Notes under the pieces: model-generated | The model's input: only the letters and a program-made list of their open reading frames with translations | The model's database searches: none | What the model was told of the DNA's origin: nothing | Translations under genes and position numbers: made by a program | In this document: positions 55,087-63,991 of the stretch, in pieces | Layout of the letters: the number at the start of each line of letters is the position of its first letter | Position numbering within the stretch: the stretch's first letter is position 1 | From: Anaerolineae bacterium | GTDB taxonomy: Bacteria > Chloroflexota > Anaerolineae > Promineifilales > Promineifilaceae | Length of the DNA: 64,000 bases | Assembly (NCBI GenBank): GCA_023954475.1 | Contig: JAMLHW010000004.1 | Span: 348,340-412,339, forward strand | Direction of reading: 5' to 3'

Positions 55087-57450
55087 ATGAAGCAAACTCT
55101 GACCATGCTCAAATTTAATTCACGTTCACAAATTACCCTGCTTGCTGTTGCCAGTCTAGTTGTGTTGGTTAGCCTGGTTGGCCGTTGGGGTCAAACAAAC
55201 GCTGCATCCGGGCCACCAACTGCACCCCCGCCCTTCCCTGTGCTGCCGCCTCAATTTGAAATGCAGCGCACCGCATCGCTCGAACGCGTCAGACCCGGTG
55301 CAGTCGAAATGGTTGGACCACTTTACGGTATCGATTTCATCAGTTCGGCCGAAGCGCAAGCTGACCCACAACAATTCGCCAATGCCCATGCCACCGGTGC
55401 AACCTGGGATCGCTGGCCACTGTACTGGACCGGCGTAGAACTCAGTCCAGGCTCCTATTCGTGGACAAATGTGGATGCAACGGTATCGGCCGAGATCGAT
55501 CAGGGTTTCGACATCAACCTGATTTTCCTCGGAGTCCCCGGCTTTTACTGGAGCAACGGACGTGCCGTGCCCGATTTACTATACGAAACCGTCTTCACCG
55601 ACGGGACAGACATCGACGGGCCGGGCAAGCAAATTAACCCAAACAACAAATGGGCCGCATTCATCGCGGCCGCCGTCAACCGCTACAGACCCGGCGGCGT
55701 CCTGGCGCGGGCAGAAAACTGGCCCGAAGGCGTCGGTGTTACCCACTGGGAAATGTGGAACGAGCCTGATCTGCCGTTTTTCTGGAGTGGAACCAAAGCC
55801 GAATTTGCCCGCCTGCTGAAAGTCGGTTACCTGGCGACAAAACACACCGACTCGAATGCACAGGTTCTCTTCGGCGCCGTTGCCAACAGTTTTGAACCAG
55901 GCTTCTTCGAATACTACGACAATGTACTCGACATTCTCGACAGCGACCCGCAAGCCGTGGCGACTGGCTATTTCCACGACATTTTCGCCACGCACAGCTA
56001 CTTTTACGCGTGGCAGACGTATTTCCACATCGACCGGGCGCGACAAACCATGTTGGCGCATGGCATCGACCACCCGATCTGGCTCAACGAGAGCGGTGTG
56101 CCGGCGTGGAACGATTATCCCGGCCCGGTGTGGGACGGCACGAGCGCCTTCCGCGCCACTAAAGAAGAACAGGCTGATTACACCATTCAATCCGCCTTTT
56201 ATGCGCTTATGGGTGGTGCAGAAGCCATTTTCCACTTTCAGTTGATGGACGGTTGCGGCAACCAGCCGGCGGGAACTGATTTTCCTCCGCACAATGGTGA
56301 GCTGTGCGACGCCAACGGCAACTTGATCAGCGATCCGAGCAAACCATGCGCCGGTGACGCGTTCGGGCTGTTCAGCAATGCTACCGATGCCGCCTGCTTC
56401 CGACAACACCCGCAGCCGGAAACGGCACGGTTGAATTTTGGCGCGTTTCAGGTGTTGACAACACATGTCACTGATGTTGAACCGCTGTGGTATCAGCCCG
56501 GTGGCGGCGTGGAACAGATTGCCTTGTATCGGCCGAATAGCGGCGAACGCCTGCTGGCTGTGTGGGCACGTACCAACGCGGATGAAACAGTGACCATTGC
56601 CGCCCTTGACAGCAGCGCGACGCTCATCGCACCTGACGGCAGCACCCAAACAGTGACGCCAAACGGCGGACAATACGTGCTGAATTTATCCGGTGCAACC
56701 AACCAGAATTATCCGTTCGGCGGTGGCGTCTACGCCATTGGCGGCGAACCGATCATCGTCATGGAGAGCGACCGACAAGCACCCGCCGCTACGCTCAGCG
56801 CCACCGTCATCAGCACACCGACCGTGCAACTGACATGGACAGGCGACGACGGTCTGGGAGGCGGTCTCGACAACTTCACACTGTCTGTTGCCATCGACGG
56901 CGCGGCTGCGCAGCCGTGGCTCAGCGATACAAGCCAGACGACGGCAGTCTATCCCGGTGCAGAAGGGCACGTGTATTCGTTTTACCTGACAGCAAAGGAT
57001 CGTGCGGGCAATGTCGGTGCAGCCGAACCGGTCACGGTCGATTTCAGCGGCATCAATGCCGTCAAGCTGGTCGACAAGACAACCGCCGATCCCGGCGATG
57101 TGATCACCTACACGATTACAGTCGGCAACACCGGAGACATGACGCCGACATTGACCATCAGCGACGTACTGCCGGCCCATACCAGCTACATCAGCAACAC
57201 GCTGACGGCGTCATTTGGTACAGCCGCTTATGCTGATGGCGCGATCACGTGGCAAGCGGTGATGCCGCCCAATACGACGGCGACGCTCACATTTGCCGTA
57301 CAAATTGACCCGCTGCTGGATGATACGAACGCGACGATCATCAAAAATCGCGCCTGGCTAACTGACGGAGATGTGTTTGAGCGCTGGTTATCGGCCGATA
57401 CCGTTGTCGGCGAAGTACACGTTTATCTGCCTAACATCCACCATCGCTAG
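55087..57450 (+). CDS. Secreted glycoside hydrolase-like protein with DUF11 domain
   Basis: A 787-residue secreted protein: signal segment (15-40), a Pro-rich linker, and a TIM-barrel domain of glycosidase clan A type (about 75-440) with acid/base WNEPD (E226) and likely nucleophile WLNESG (E335). Then come a beta-sandwich (450-560), an Fn3-like domain (565-655) and a DUF11 domain (660-785, ITYTITVGNTGDMTPTLTISDVLP), common on Chloroflexota cell surfaces. The closest family may be GH39; the substrate is unknown. It begins a plus-strand run with the next two genes (6- and 7-base gaps). Confidence 0.85.
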   Translation: MKQTLTMLKFNSRSQITLLAVASLVVLVSLVGRWGQTNAASGPPTAPPPFPVLPPQFEMQRTASLERVRPGAVEMVGPLYGIDFISSAEAQADPQQFANAHATGATWDRWPLYWTGVELSPGSYSWTNVDATVSAEIDQGFDINLIFLGVPGFYWSNGRAVPDLLYETVFTDGTDIDGPGKQINPNNKWAAFIAAAVNRYRPGGVLARAENWPEGVGVTHWEMWNEPDLPFFWSGTKAEFARLLKVGYLATKHTDSNAQVLFGAVANSFEPGFFEYYDNVLDILDSDPQAVATGYFHDIFATHSYFYAWQTYFHIDRARQTMLAHGIDHPIWLNESGVPAWNDYPGPVWDGTSAFRATKEEQADYTIQSAFYALMGGAEAIFHFQLMDGCGNQPAGTDFPPHNGELCDANGNLISDPSKPCAGDAFGLFSNATDAACFRQHPQPETARLNFGAFQVLTTHVTDVEPLWYQPGGGVEQIALYRPNSGERLLAVWARTNADETVTIAALDSSATLIAPDGSTQTVTPNGGQYVLNLSGATNQNYPFGGGVYAIGGEPIIVMESDRQAPAATLSATVISTPTVQLTWTGDDGLGGGLDNFTLSVAIDGAAAQPWLSDTSQTTAVYPGAEGHVYSFYLTAKDRAGNVGAAEPVTVDFSGINAVKLVDKTTADPGDVITYTITVGNTGDMTPTLTISDVLPAHTSYISNTLTASFGTAAYADGAITWQAVMPPNTTATLTFAVQIDPLLDDTNATIIKNRAWLTDGDVFERWLSADTVVGEVHVYLPNIHHR

Positions 57451-57456
57451 CGGGAA

Positions 57457-58425
57457 ATGCCAATGCAAGCATTACAACTTACCGGCACCGGACTGCGCTA
57501 CACAACCGACTATCCGCAACCGCAATGTTTACCGGGTGACGCATTGATTCGCGTGCGTGTGGCCGGAATTTGTTCGACCGATCTGGAGATCGTTAAGGGA
57601 TACGCCGGATTCACTGGCGTACTCGGCCATGAGTTTGTCGGCGAGGTCGTGGAGGCGAATGATGCAACGTGGCTAGGCAAACGCGTCGTGGGCACGATCA
57701 ATATTTCGGCCGAATGCAATGGCACATGTGGTCGGCGTTGCCCGGAACATTGCCCTGATCGCACCGTGCTCGGCATCATCGGCAAAGATGGTGTGTTCGC
57801 CGATTTCGTGACCTTGCCGCTCGCCAACTTGCTGCCCGTGCCAGACACTATTCCCGATGAGGTAGCCGTTTTCACTGAACCGCTGGCAGCCGCCATACGT
57901 ATAACCGAACAAGTGCCAATCGCCCAGAAGATACCTGTCGCCGTCGTCGGGCCGGGCCGGTTGGGGATGTTAGTGGCGCAGGTTTTGCAGCAGGCGGGCG
58001 CGGATGTAACGGTCATCGGCCGACGTGCTGTTTCTCTGGAATTGGCTGCACAACTGGGCATGAAAATCGGTTTTGCGGACGATTTTGCCGGTGAAACGTT
58101 TGCGCTGGCCGTGGAAGCGACCGGCAACGCTGCCGGTCTGGCACAAACGCTGCGGCTGGTCGTTCCGCAAGGCACCGTCGTGCTCAAAAGCACCTATGCC
58201 GCCAACCCGACCGTCGATTTGACACCGGTCGTTGTCAACGAACTCAATATCATCGGTTCGCGCTGCGGCCCATTTGAACCGGCACTCGATCTGCTGGCAA
58301 GCGGCAAGGTTGTCACCGAGCCATTCATCGAAGGGCGTTACGCGCTTGCAGACGGAATCGCTGCTTTTGCCCATGCCGCACAGCCCGGTGTGCGCAAGAT
58401 TTTGCTCTATCCCGATCTGCATTGA
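57457..58425 (+). CDS. Zinc-type medium-chain dehydrogenase
   Basis: A 322-residue MDR protein. Catalytic zinc ligands are visible (GICSTDLEIVKGY with Cys, GHEFVGEV with His-Glu), and the structural zinc site is a short Cys set (CNGTCGRRCPEHC). The cofactor fold is VVGPGRLGMLVAQVLQQAG. The threonine/polyol dehydrogenase branch is likely. It is cotranscribed with the glycosidase-like gene and the membrane protein. Confidence 0.9.
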   Translation: MPMQALQLTGTGLRYTTDYPQPQCLPGDALIRVRVAGICSTDLEIVKGYAGFTGVLGHEFVGEVVEANDATWLGKRVVGTINISAECNGTCGRRCPEHCPDRTVLGIIGKDGVFADFVTLPLANLLPVPDTIPDEVAVFTEPLAAAIRITEQVPIAQKIPVAVVGPGRLGMLVAQVLQQAGADVTVIGRRAVSLELAAQLGMKIGFADDFAGETFALAVEATGNAAGLAQTLRLVVPQGTVVLKSTYAANPTVDLTPVVVNELNIIGSRCGPFEPALDLLASGKVVTEPFIEGRYALADGIAAFAHAAQPGVRKILLYPDLH

Positions 58426-58432
58426 ACCGACG

Positions 58433-60661
58433 ATGTCTCCACGTTTGTACAAAGTGTCGCTTACGGGCGCCTTCATCGGATTTGTGGTGCTGGCGGTAAT
58501 CTACAGTGCGTTGCTACCGCCATTTGAATACGCCGACGGCCCACGCCACCTCGCGTACATGCAGTGGCTGGCGGCAGGCAACGGCTTTCCACCGCAGGGT
58601 GAAGCGGCGTGGGCAACGCCTATCAAACAGGAAGCGGGACAACCGCCACTCTACTACCTCGTCGGTGCTGTACCCATTTACCTGCTGACACGTGCCGATC
58701 CGCAGGCTGTCGCTGACAATCCGCTGGTGTTTCGGCCGAATCCGACTTATTTCGGCCCCGCTCCCCGCGATTATCCCGACAACGATAACATTGGACTGCA
58801 CTACGCTTCAGATATGCGACCCCTGCGCGGAGAATATCTGCTGCTCTACGCGGCGCGGGGTGTCACACTGCTCTTTGGTCTGTTCCTGCTCGCCGCCGTT
58901 TACTGGCTGGCACGCGAAATCTATCCGCAGCAGCACGAAGTCGCGCTGGCTGCCGTCTGGCTTGTCGCATTTATGCCGCAGGTGATCTACATCAGCAGTG
59001 TGGCATCCAACGATATTCCGGCAGCGGCGTTGTCAGCGTTGGCCTTGGGGATGCTGGCCCGCACGCTACGCCAGGGATCGACTTTCGGCCGATCGATCAT
59101 TCTGGGTGTTTTCGTCGGGTTGGCGCTGCTCACGAAAATCAGCGCCGTTGTCATCATTCCCGGCGTAATTGTGGGCTACGGCTGGCTGTGGCTGCGCTCA
59201 GCCGAACATCGTGTTCACGTTGGAGCCAACGCGTTGCTGGCTGGACTGGTCGCGTTTGCCATCTCCGGCTGGTGGTTTATCCGGGCGTGGCGTTTGTACG
59301 GTTCACCGCTGGGTCTGACGGCGCACGACAATGCGCCATGGGCTTTTACGGAGACATTTGTCCGTCCACCGCTCGCCAGGCAATGGCGTGATGTATTCGA
59401 GTCGTTCTGGGCGTCGTTCGGCTGGGGACCGGTGGAATTTCCTGACTGGGTCTACGGCTTGCTGGCGTTGCTGGCGCTTGCGGCGGTGGCCGGATTGATT
59501 GCCACCGTGATTCGCTGGTGGCGCAGGCACGCCCACGGCACACATTACGCGGCTTTTCTTGCTGAGTTTCGGCCGATTCTGTTCGTCATTTTCGTCGTCG
59601 TGCTCGCTTTTTCAGCAGCGGCATTGGAAAACTGGATGCGGCGCGTGAGTGCGGAATTCGGCCGATTGTTGTATCCGGCACTCGGCGGTGCGGCTTTGCT
59701 GCTGATCACCGGTTGGCGTGTCTGGCACACGCGATTGGTGTGGGTCATCAACGTCATTGTGCTCGTGCTGGCGGTGTTGACGCCTGTCGTCATTTTGCAG
59801 CCGACTTACCATCCACAACCGTTGTCCGAGCGCAAAGTCGCCGCGCTGCCACCGTCGCTGGGGTGGCGGTTTGGCGATGTGGCGGAGTTGATCGCTGTGA
59901 CACCGCTGCAAACCAGCGTCGATGCAGATGCTTTGCTGCCGGTGGAGGTTTGCTGGCGCGTACTCGATTCGGCCGAAGACAATTACCTCGTTTTTCTCCA
60001 TCTCGTCGGGCCGGACAATGCCGTCGTCGCCAATCGCTACACCGTCCCCGGACTGGGAACCTATCCGACCGCGGCGTGGCAGCCAGGTGACATCTTTTGC
60101 GACCGCGTCGTCGTGCGCACCTGGGACAACGTGACGCGCACACTGGTCTACAAGCTCGAAGCGGGGCTGATCACAGAAGATTTGAGCAAACGACTACCCG
60201 CCTTCACAGTTGACGGAACACCGTTGGCCGATACATTTGTGGGAAATGTGCGGCTGGTAGCGCGGATCGACATAAGAAATGCAGCAGAGATTCCACCGGT
60301 GCCCTTAAACCTTGTCGCTGCCGATTTACCGCCAGTCTGGCAAGCAGGTGAAACGGTCGCTACGACATTGCAATGGCAGTTGGGCAATTCGGTGGCGCAA
60401 GATTATCAGGTTTATGTGCATGTCCGTTCGTTGGAAAATAATGAAATCGTCGCCCAAAGTGACGGGCCACCGGTGGCCGGTTGGTATGGCACATCGTGGT
60501 GGCAGCCCGGCGAAGTCGTCGCTGATACCCGTTTGATCGATGTGCCGGAGACAATTGCACCTGGCAGCTACGCTGTGTATGCCGGTTTGTATGAGTTAGC
60601 GACCGGCGTTCGTTACGGCGATGAGCAGCACGTAGGCGTGATCGAAATCAGCGCACCGTAG
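58433..60661 (+). CDS. Large polytopic membrane protein, GT39/PMT-like
   Basis: A 742-residue membrane protein with about ten to eleven helices in residues 8-465. An early acidic loop PPFEYADGPRHLAYM and a conserved VASNDIPAAALSALAL region follow the plan of GT-C glycosyltransferases (PMT/ArnT). The C-terminal 250 residues are two similar beta-sandwich domains (YLVFLHLVGPDNAVVANR and YQVYVHVRSLENNEIVAQ, each followed by a G-x-Y-P/G-T-x-x-W-QPG motif). It probably transfers a sugar from a polyprenyl donor outside the membrane. ATG 58433 sits seven bases after the previous stop. Confidence 0.78.
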   Translation: MSPRLYKVSLTGAFIGFVVLAVIYSALLPPFEYADGPRHLAYMQWLAAGNGFPPQGEAAWATPIKQEAGQPPLYYLVGAVPIYLLTRADPQAVADNPLVFRPNPTYFGPAPRDYPDNDNIGLHYASDMRPLRGEYLLLYAARGVTLLFGLFLLAAVYWLAREIYPQQHEVALAAVWLVAFMPQVIYISSVASNDIPAAALSALALGMLARTLRQGSTFGRSIILGVFVGLALLTKISAVVIIPGVIVGYGWLWLRSAEHRVHVGANALLAGLVAFAISGWWFIRAWRLYGSPLGLTAHDNAPWAFTETFVRPPLARQWRDVFESFWASFGWGPVEFPDWVYGLLALLALAAVAGLIATVIRWWRRHAHGTHYAAFLAEFRPILFVIFVVVLAFSAAALENWMRRVSAEFGRLLYPALGGAALLLITGWRVWHTRLVWVINVIVLVLAVLTPVVILQPTYHPQPLSERKVAALPPSLGWRFGDVAELIAVTPLQTSVDADALLPVEVCWRVLDSAEDNYLVFLHLVGPDNAVVANRYTVPGLGTYPTAAWQPGDIFCDRVVVRTWDNVTRTLVYKLEAGLITEDLSKRLPAFTVDGTPLADTFVGNVRLVARIDIRNAAEIPPVPLNLVAADLPPVWQAGETVATTLQWQLGNSVAQDYQVYVHVRSLENNEIVAQSDGPPVAGWYGTSWWQPGEVVADTRLIDVPETIAPGSYAVYAGLYELATGVRYGDEQHVGVIEISAP

Positions 60662-60703
60662 CTGTGACGGCACATTTTTGGCGAGAACCCGGTTTCGTCG
60701 AGG

Positions 60704-62047
60704 CTAATTGTCCGGTACGATTATTTTGTAAATCATCGGGTTATAAATCCCACCGAGATAGATATCGCCGTTGACATCTGTACCAAACGTCGTCCAGCGT
60801 GGGGTTGTTGCATCAGCGGCAATGAGATCTTTCGGTGGCAAATTGGGATATTCGGCCGATAGCGTTTGAATCGTGCGATCATAAAAATCAGTAAACAGAT
60901 ACAAACCATACAAACTTGGATACGTCGCACCGCGATAGACAAAGCCACCGATCACCGACGTACCGTCGTCGATGTAGTATTCGTAAACCGGAAAAGTCAA
61001 CATCTGACCGTCACATTCTGTTGTGTGCTGCCATGTGCCCTGATAGCAACGCCAACCGTAGTTGCGGCCACCGAAACCGGCCGGTTCGACATCGATCTCG
61101 TCGTGTACGTATTCTCCCACTTCACCAATGAACAGGTCGCCGGTTAGTGTATCAAAGCTGAATCGCCACGGGTTGCGCCAGCCATACGACCAGATTTCGT
61201 CACAAAGGCCGCCGGGGCCATCGACAAATGGATTGTTCGCCGGGATCGCGTAATTGCCGACACCACAATCGGCCGAACCATCATTCCTGTCAACATCGAT
61301 GCGCAGAATCTTGCCTAACAACGTGTCGCGGCGCTGGCCGTTCTTGAAAATATCGGCAGGACGACTCGCTACCTGGGTCGGGTCGGGACCACCGTCGCCG
61401 ATGGACATGTACAAGTACCCATCCGGACCAAAGTGCAATGCGCCGGCGTTGTGCACCAATCCAATATGCTCGCCCGTGTCGTTGGTAAAAACCGGTTTGG
61501 GCTGCCGTAACAACTCGACATAGCTGTTGCGATCTGCCTGGTTGGGATCAGAAGCCGAGACGTTGAAGCGCGCCAAAATGATGTCGTGCGTATCGGTTTC
61601 AGTGTAACTGACGAAGAATTGCCCGTTAGCCGCATAGTTGGGGTGAAAGACGAGTCCGAGCAACCCTTCTTCCCAGTTTGAATCGGGATCCCAGATCGAT
61701 TGGACTGAACCGGAGATGTTGAGGAACGGCGTCGCCAGAGCAGTGCCCGACATACCATCCGGGGCAACTTCCATAACGTAAATGATGCCGCGCTGCACGG
61801 CAATAAACAGGCGATCATCACCGGCATGGGTGATGGCAGTGATGTTGTAATTATTGCCGAGATTGGTAGCTCGGCCGAATGGATAGATGACGGGTGGTGG
61901 CGGTGGCGGTAATGGAACTACGACTATCGGCAAATAAAGTTCGGCCGAAACCTGTCCAGACGCATCACCCTGCACCGTAGCCGATGCAGTCACGATCACA
62001 ATCAGAAAAACGAATACGCATGCCAACCATTGCATCCACTTCATCAT
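60704..62047 (-). CDS. PQQ-dependent sugar dehydrogenase-like secreted protein
   Basis: A 447-residue exported six-bladed propeller of the soluble glucose/aldose sugar dehydrogenase family: GLLGLVFHPNYAANGQFFVSYTET, HNAGALHFGPDGYLYMSIGDGG, GKILRIDVD, IWSYGWRNPWRFSFD, GDLFIGEVGEYVHDEID and GGFVYRGATYP. The His in HNAG and the Arg in NPWRF correspond to the catalytic base and a PQQ contact. The helix MKWMQWLACVFVFLIVIVTAS is the signal peptide. Start ATG 62047 has GGAGGA four to five bases upstream. Confidence 0.88.
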   Translation of the reverse strand: MMKWMQWLACVFVFLIVIVTASATVQGDASGQVSAELYLPIVVVPLPPPPPPVIYPFGRATNLGNNYNITAITHAGDDRLFIAVQRGIIYVMEVAPDGMSGTALATPFLNISGSVQSIWDPDSNWEEGLLGLVFHPNYAANGQFFVSYTETDTHDIILARFNVSASDPNQADRNSYVELLRQPKPVFTNDTGEHIGLVHNAGALHFGPDGYLYMSIGDGGPDPTQVASRPADIFKNGQRRDTLLGKILRIDVDRNDGSADCGVGNYAIPANNPFVDGPGGLCDEIWSYGWRNPWRFSFDTLTGDLFIGEVGEYVHDEIDVEPAGFGGRNYGWRCYQGTWQHTTECDGQMLTFPVYEYYIDDGTSVIGGFVYRGATYPSLYGLYLFTDFYDRTIQTLSAEYPNLPPKDLIAADATTPRWTTFGTDVNGDIYLGGIYNPMIYKIIVPDN

Positions 62048-62186
62048 TGGCTCCTCCAGAAGTTGAGCCAATTTTATCGCAACACTGATCGACATGCATG
62101 ACAACTTCATAAACCTATCAGACCATTTCCAGCATCTTCCTGAGAGACGCTTGATCGCCATTTACTTTTCAGTTAAACTAGAACAT

Positions 62187-62441
62187 ATGAGCGATCAATG
62201 GGTTCGTGTAAGCGAGATTGGTGAATATATCTATTGCCGCCGGGCATGGTGGCTGCGGCGTATGGTCGGTTACCGCTCGGTCAATCTGGATCAAATGCAG
62301 GGCGGCGCCAGTTACCATCAGCAACATTACAAACAAGTTCGCAGCGGCGTACGGTTGCAACAGATCTATCGCATCGCTTTATGGATAATGGGCATTGCAA
62401 CAACACTCGCTTTGCTGTGGTGGTTCTTGCAAATAGTTTAG
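62187..62441 (+). CDS. N-terminal half of a split Cas4-like protein, membrane-anchored
   Basis: An 84-residue protein. Residues 5-25 read RVSEIGEYIYCRRAWWLRR, the characteristic N-terminal Cas4/Dna2 motif whose Cys is one of four iron-sulphur ligands. The rest is a basic stretch and a C-terminal membrane helix (about 63-82, IMGIATTLALLWWFLQIV). The nuclease core and the other three Cys are on the next protein, encoded 12 bases downstream. Fused, the two would make a full Cas4-like chain with membrane segments in the middle. An ATG at 62094 would give a longer start without motif support. Confidence 0.68.
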   Translation: MSDQWVRVSEIGEYIYCRRAWWLRRMVGYRSVNLDQMQGGASYHQQHYKQVRSGVRLQQIYRIALWIMGIATTLALLWWFLQIV

Positions 62442-62453
62442 CGGTGGTGATGC

Positions 62454-62990
62454 ATGTTAGCGCAGGGGTTGTTGGCGTTTGGAATCGCTATGCTGCTGCT
62501 GGCTACGTTGCTCTGGATACGCATGTCCAGCGTCGAGAAGCGACAAAAAGCCGGCTTGCCGCCGGGCAAAGTTCTCTATGCTGACAATGGCATCTGGCAC
62601 CCGCAAAGTGCGCCGCTGGCATCCCCGACACTGCGTCTGGCGGGCAAGCCGGATTATCTGGTAGAGCAGCGCGACGGCATGATTGTCCCGGTGGAGATCA
62701 AATCACGTGCTGCACCAATTGAACCTCATCATTCGCATGTGATGCAGGTGGCGGCGTATTGTCTGCTGGTGAGCGAGGCATATGGCATTCGGCCGAATCA
62801 CGGGATCATCCAGTATCGCGACCGCGCCTTTTCCATCGCCTACACGCCCCAGCTTGAAGAACAACTCCTGGACACCCTCACCGACATGCGCCATGACATG
62901 AGCGCCTTCGATGTCAACCGCAACCACGCCCAGCCGCAGCGCTGTGCCGCCTGCGGTATGCGCAATGCCTGCGATCAACGCATCGGCTAG
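62454..62990 (+). CDS. C-terminal half of a split Cas4-like PD-(D/E)xK nuclease, membrane-anchored
   Basis: A 178-residue protein with an N-terminal helix (3-22), then the RecB-like nuclease motifs GKPDYLV (Asp) and VPVEIKSR (Glu-x-Lys), QVAAYCLLV matching motif III (Q-x3-Y), and a C-terminal Cys set CAACGMRNAC (three Cys). In Cas4 these three join the N-terminal Cys to hold a [4Fe-4S] cluster; that Cys is on the preceding gene. No CRISPR array or other cas gene lies in the window, so it may act in DNA repair or defence at the membrane. The role is inferred. Confidence 0.75.
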   Translation: MLAQGLLAFGIAMLLLATLLWIRMSSVEKRQKAGLPPGKVLYADNGIWHPQSAPLASPTLRLAGKPDYLVEQRDGMIVPVEIKSRAAPIEPHHSHVMQVAAYCLLVSEAYGIRPNHGIIQYRDRAFSIAYTPQLEEQLLDTLTDMRHDMSAFDVNRNHAQPQRCAACGMRNACDQRIG

Positions 62991-62999
62991 CCGGTCAAC

Positions 63000-63482
63000 T
63001 TACAATCCGAGAAAAGCAAACTTCTGCTCAAAAGTGGACACGACAAGTTCACCAATCTCCTCCGGCAAGCAGGCTAATTGCCATTTGTGTTCTTCTGCCA
63101 TTGCTTCCTCCGAACCCGTCGCTGCTCGGACAGCCTTGAGCGCATACATCGCCGCGCCGGGCGCATGGTCTGCCATATGCGCTGTCGCCACAGCATGACC
63201 GGCAGCACGCGCAGCATAACGGGCAGCGTCACTATCCACCTCGCGTGCAGCGGCATGGGCAGCAACGGCGGCGGTACGCGCTGTGCCAACTGTGATTTCG
63301 CCGTGCGACCAGGCGCGAGCCGCGTCAATGGCTGCTTGTGGCCGATGATCCGTTGGCTTGTGGCTGGTGAATAACGAGAGTACATGGTCTGCACATTCGG
63401 CCGACCACATCGCCAGGAGACGATGTCGTTCAAGCGTGAGCGGACCACCACGATGGACTGCTATGAATCGTTCATCTCTCAT
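63000..63482 (-). CDS. Imm5-like putative immunity protein
   Basis: A 160-residue all-alpha protein rich in Ala and His: RFIAVHRGGPLTLERHRLLAMWSAECADHVL, RPQAAIDAARAWSHGEITVG, AARAAGHAVATAHMADHAPGAAMYA. This wording matches the Imm5-like immunity family of polymorphic toxin systems as I recall it. No toxin gene is seen nearby. No signal peptide. Confidence 0.75.
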   Translation of the reverse strand: MRDERFIAVHRGGPLTLERHRLLAMWSAECADHVLSLFTSHKPTDHRPQAAIDAARAWSHGEITVGTARTAAVAAHAAAREVDSDAARYAARAAGHAVATAHMADHAPGAAMYALKAVRAATGSEEAMAEEHKWQLACLPEEIGELVVSTFEQKFAFLGL

Positions 63483-63508
63483 GAGCTTTGGTGTTCATGA
63501 CATTGAAG

Positions 63509-63991
63509 CTATGTAGCAGGTGCATCTGTCTGCTGTCCCAGAAACAGATGCAGTTGCGCGGCGTGTTCCTGCACATGCCGCATGGTATACATCAGCAATT
63601 CCGCGTAAGGCACCTCTCCCCAGGGAAACGAACATAGGCGGCGAGCCTGCTCACCTGTCAGTGAGGCAATCGTTTCCTCAGTTCTTTGACGACAAATCTC
63701 CAGATAACCCAGCAGGGCTGCACGCGTATAGGTTTGCGGAAGCTGTTCGTTTGCCTCCATCTCAACCAGTTCAAACGGTTCCGGGGGCACAAAACCATCT
63801 TCTGTTCCAGTCAAATAGAGGTCGAGCCAGAAAAGCGTATGGTAGCAAAGGTACCAGTATGCTGAAAAACCGGCAGCCACCCATTGATCCGGCTCGTCTT
63901 CCCACAACTGCTTTTCCCAAAGTGTATCGGGACAATTGCGCAGCGCAGCGCCAAACGAGTCAAGCGCCGCTGCAAACTGTCGCCACAACAT
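63509..63991 (-). CDS. DinB-like four-helix-bundle protein
   Basis: A 160-residue helical protein with a DinB/YfiT-like pattern: an aromatic first helix end (WYLCYHTLFWLDLYL, with the first His ligand) and the late MRHVQEHAAQLHLFL with two further His. These three His hold a metal in the family, which often acts as a thiol-dependent transferase. The start lies nine bases from the window end, so an upstream extension cannot be excluded. Confidence 0.8.
   Translation of the reverse strand: MLWRQFAAALDSFGAALRNCPDTLWEKQLWEDEPDQWVAAGFSAYWYLCYHTLFWLDLYLTGTEDGFVPPEPFELVEMEANEQLPQTYTRAALLGYLEICRQRTEETIASLTGEQARRLCSFPWGEVPYAELLMYTMRHVQEHAAQLHLFLGQQTDAPAT

Larger units (their letters stand above)
919..63405. 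repeat. Window-wide iterated palindrome TCGGCCGA (about 90 copies)
   Basis: Hand count; approximate starts (within about 3 bases): 919, 959, 1146, 1785, 1937, 2672, 4117, 5020, 5149, 6129, 6689, 7417, 7637, 8300, 8612, 9878, 10095, 11983, 12577, 12867, 12997, 14145, 14397, 14823, 15329, 16711, 16888, 17560, 17864, 23920, 24280, 24759, 25088, 25769, 25849, 27567, 27893, 28485, 29456, 30658, 30973, 31413, 31933, 33073, 34126, 34667, 36589, 38548, 39340, 40365, 41521, 42150, 43531, 43840, 43999, 44467, 44987, 45167, 46560, 47275, 47894, 48323, 48999, 49379, 49893, 49990, 51527, 51724, 51998, 52214, 53505, 54223, 54964, 55345, 55486, 56528, 57391, 57707, 58018, 58733, 59086, 59570, 59658, 59969, 60851, 61269, 61872, 61941, 62791, 63398. 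Most are flanked by T or A on the left and A or T on the right. They lie in all reading frames and in gaps. Confidence 0.92.

Noticed and set aside
55579..56673. Long minus-strand open frame (364 codons) under the glycosidase-like gene
   Set aside because: Lies antisense to a clear gene with recognisable domains, has low-complexity composition and no ribosome site.
62187..62990. Cas4 as part of a CRISPR system
   Set aside because: No array, cas1, cas2 or effector gene in the window; the protein pair is membrane-anchored.
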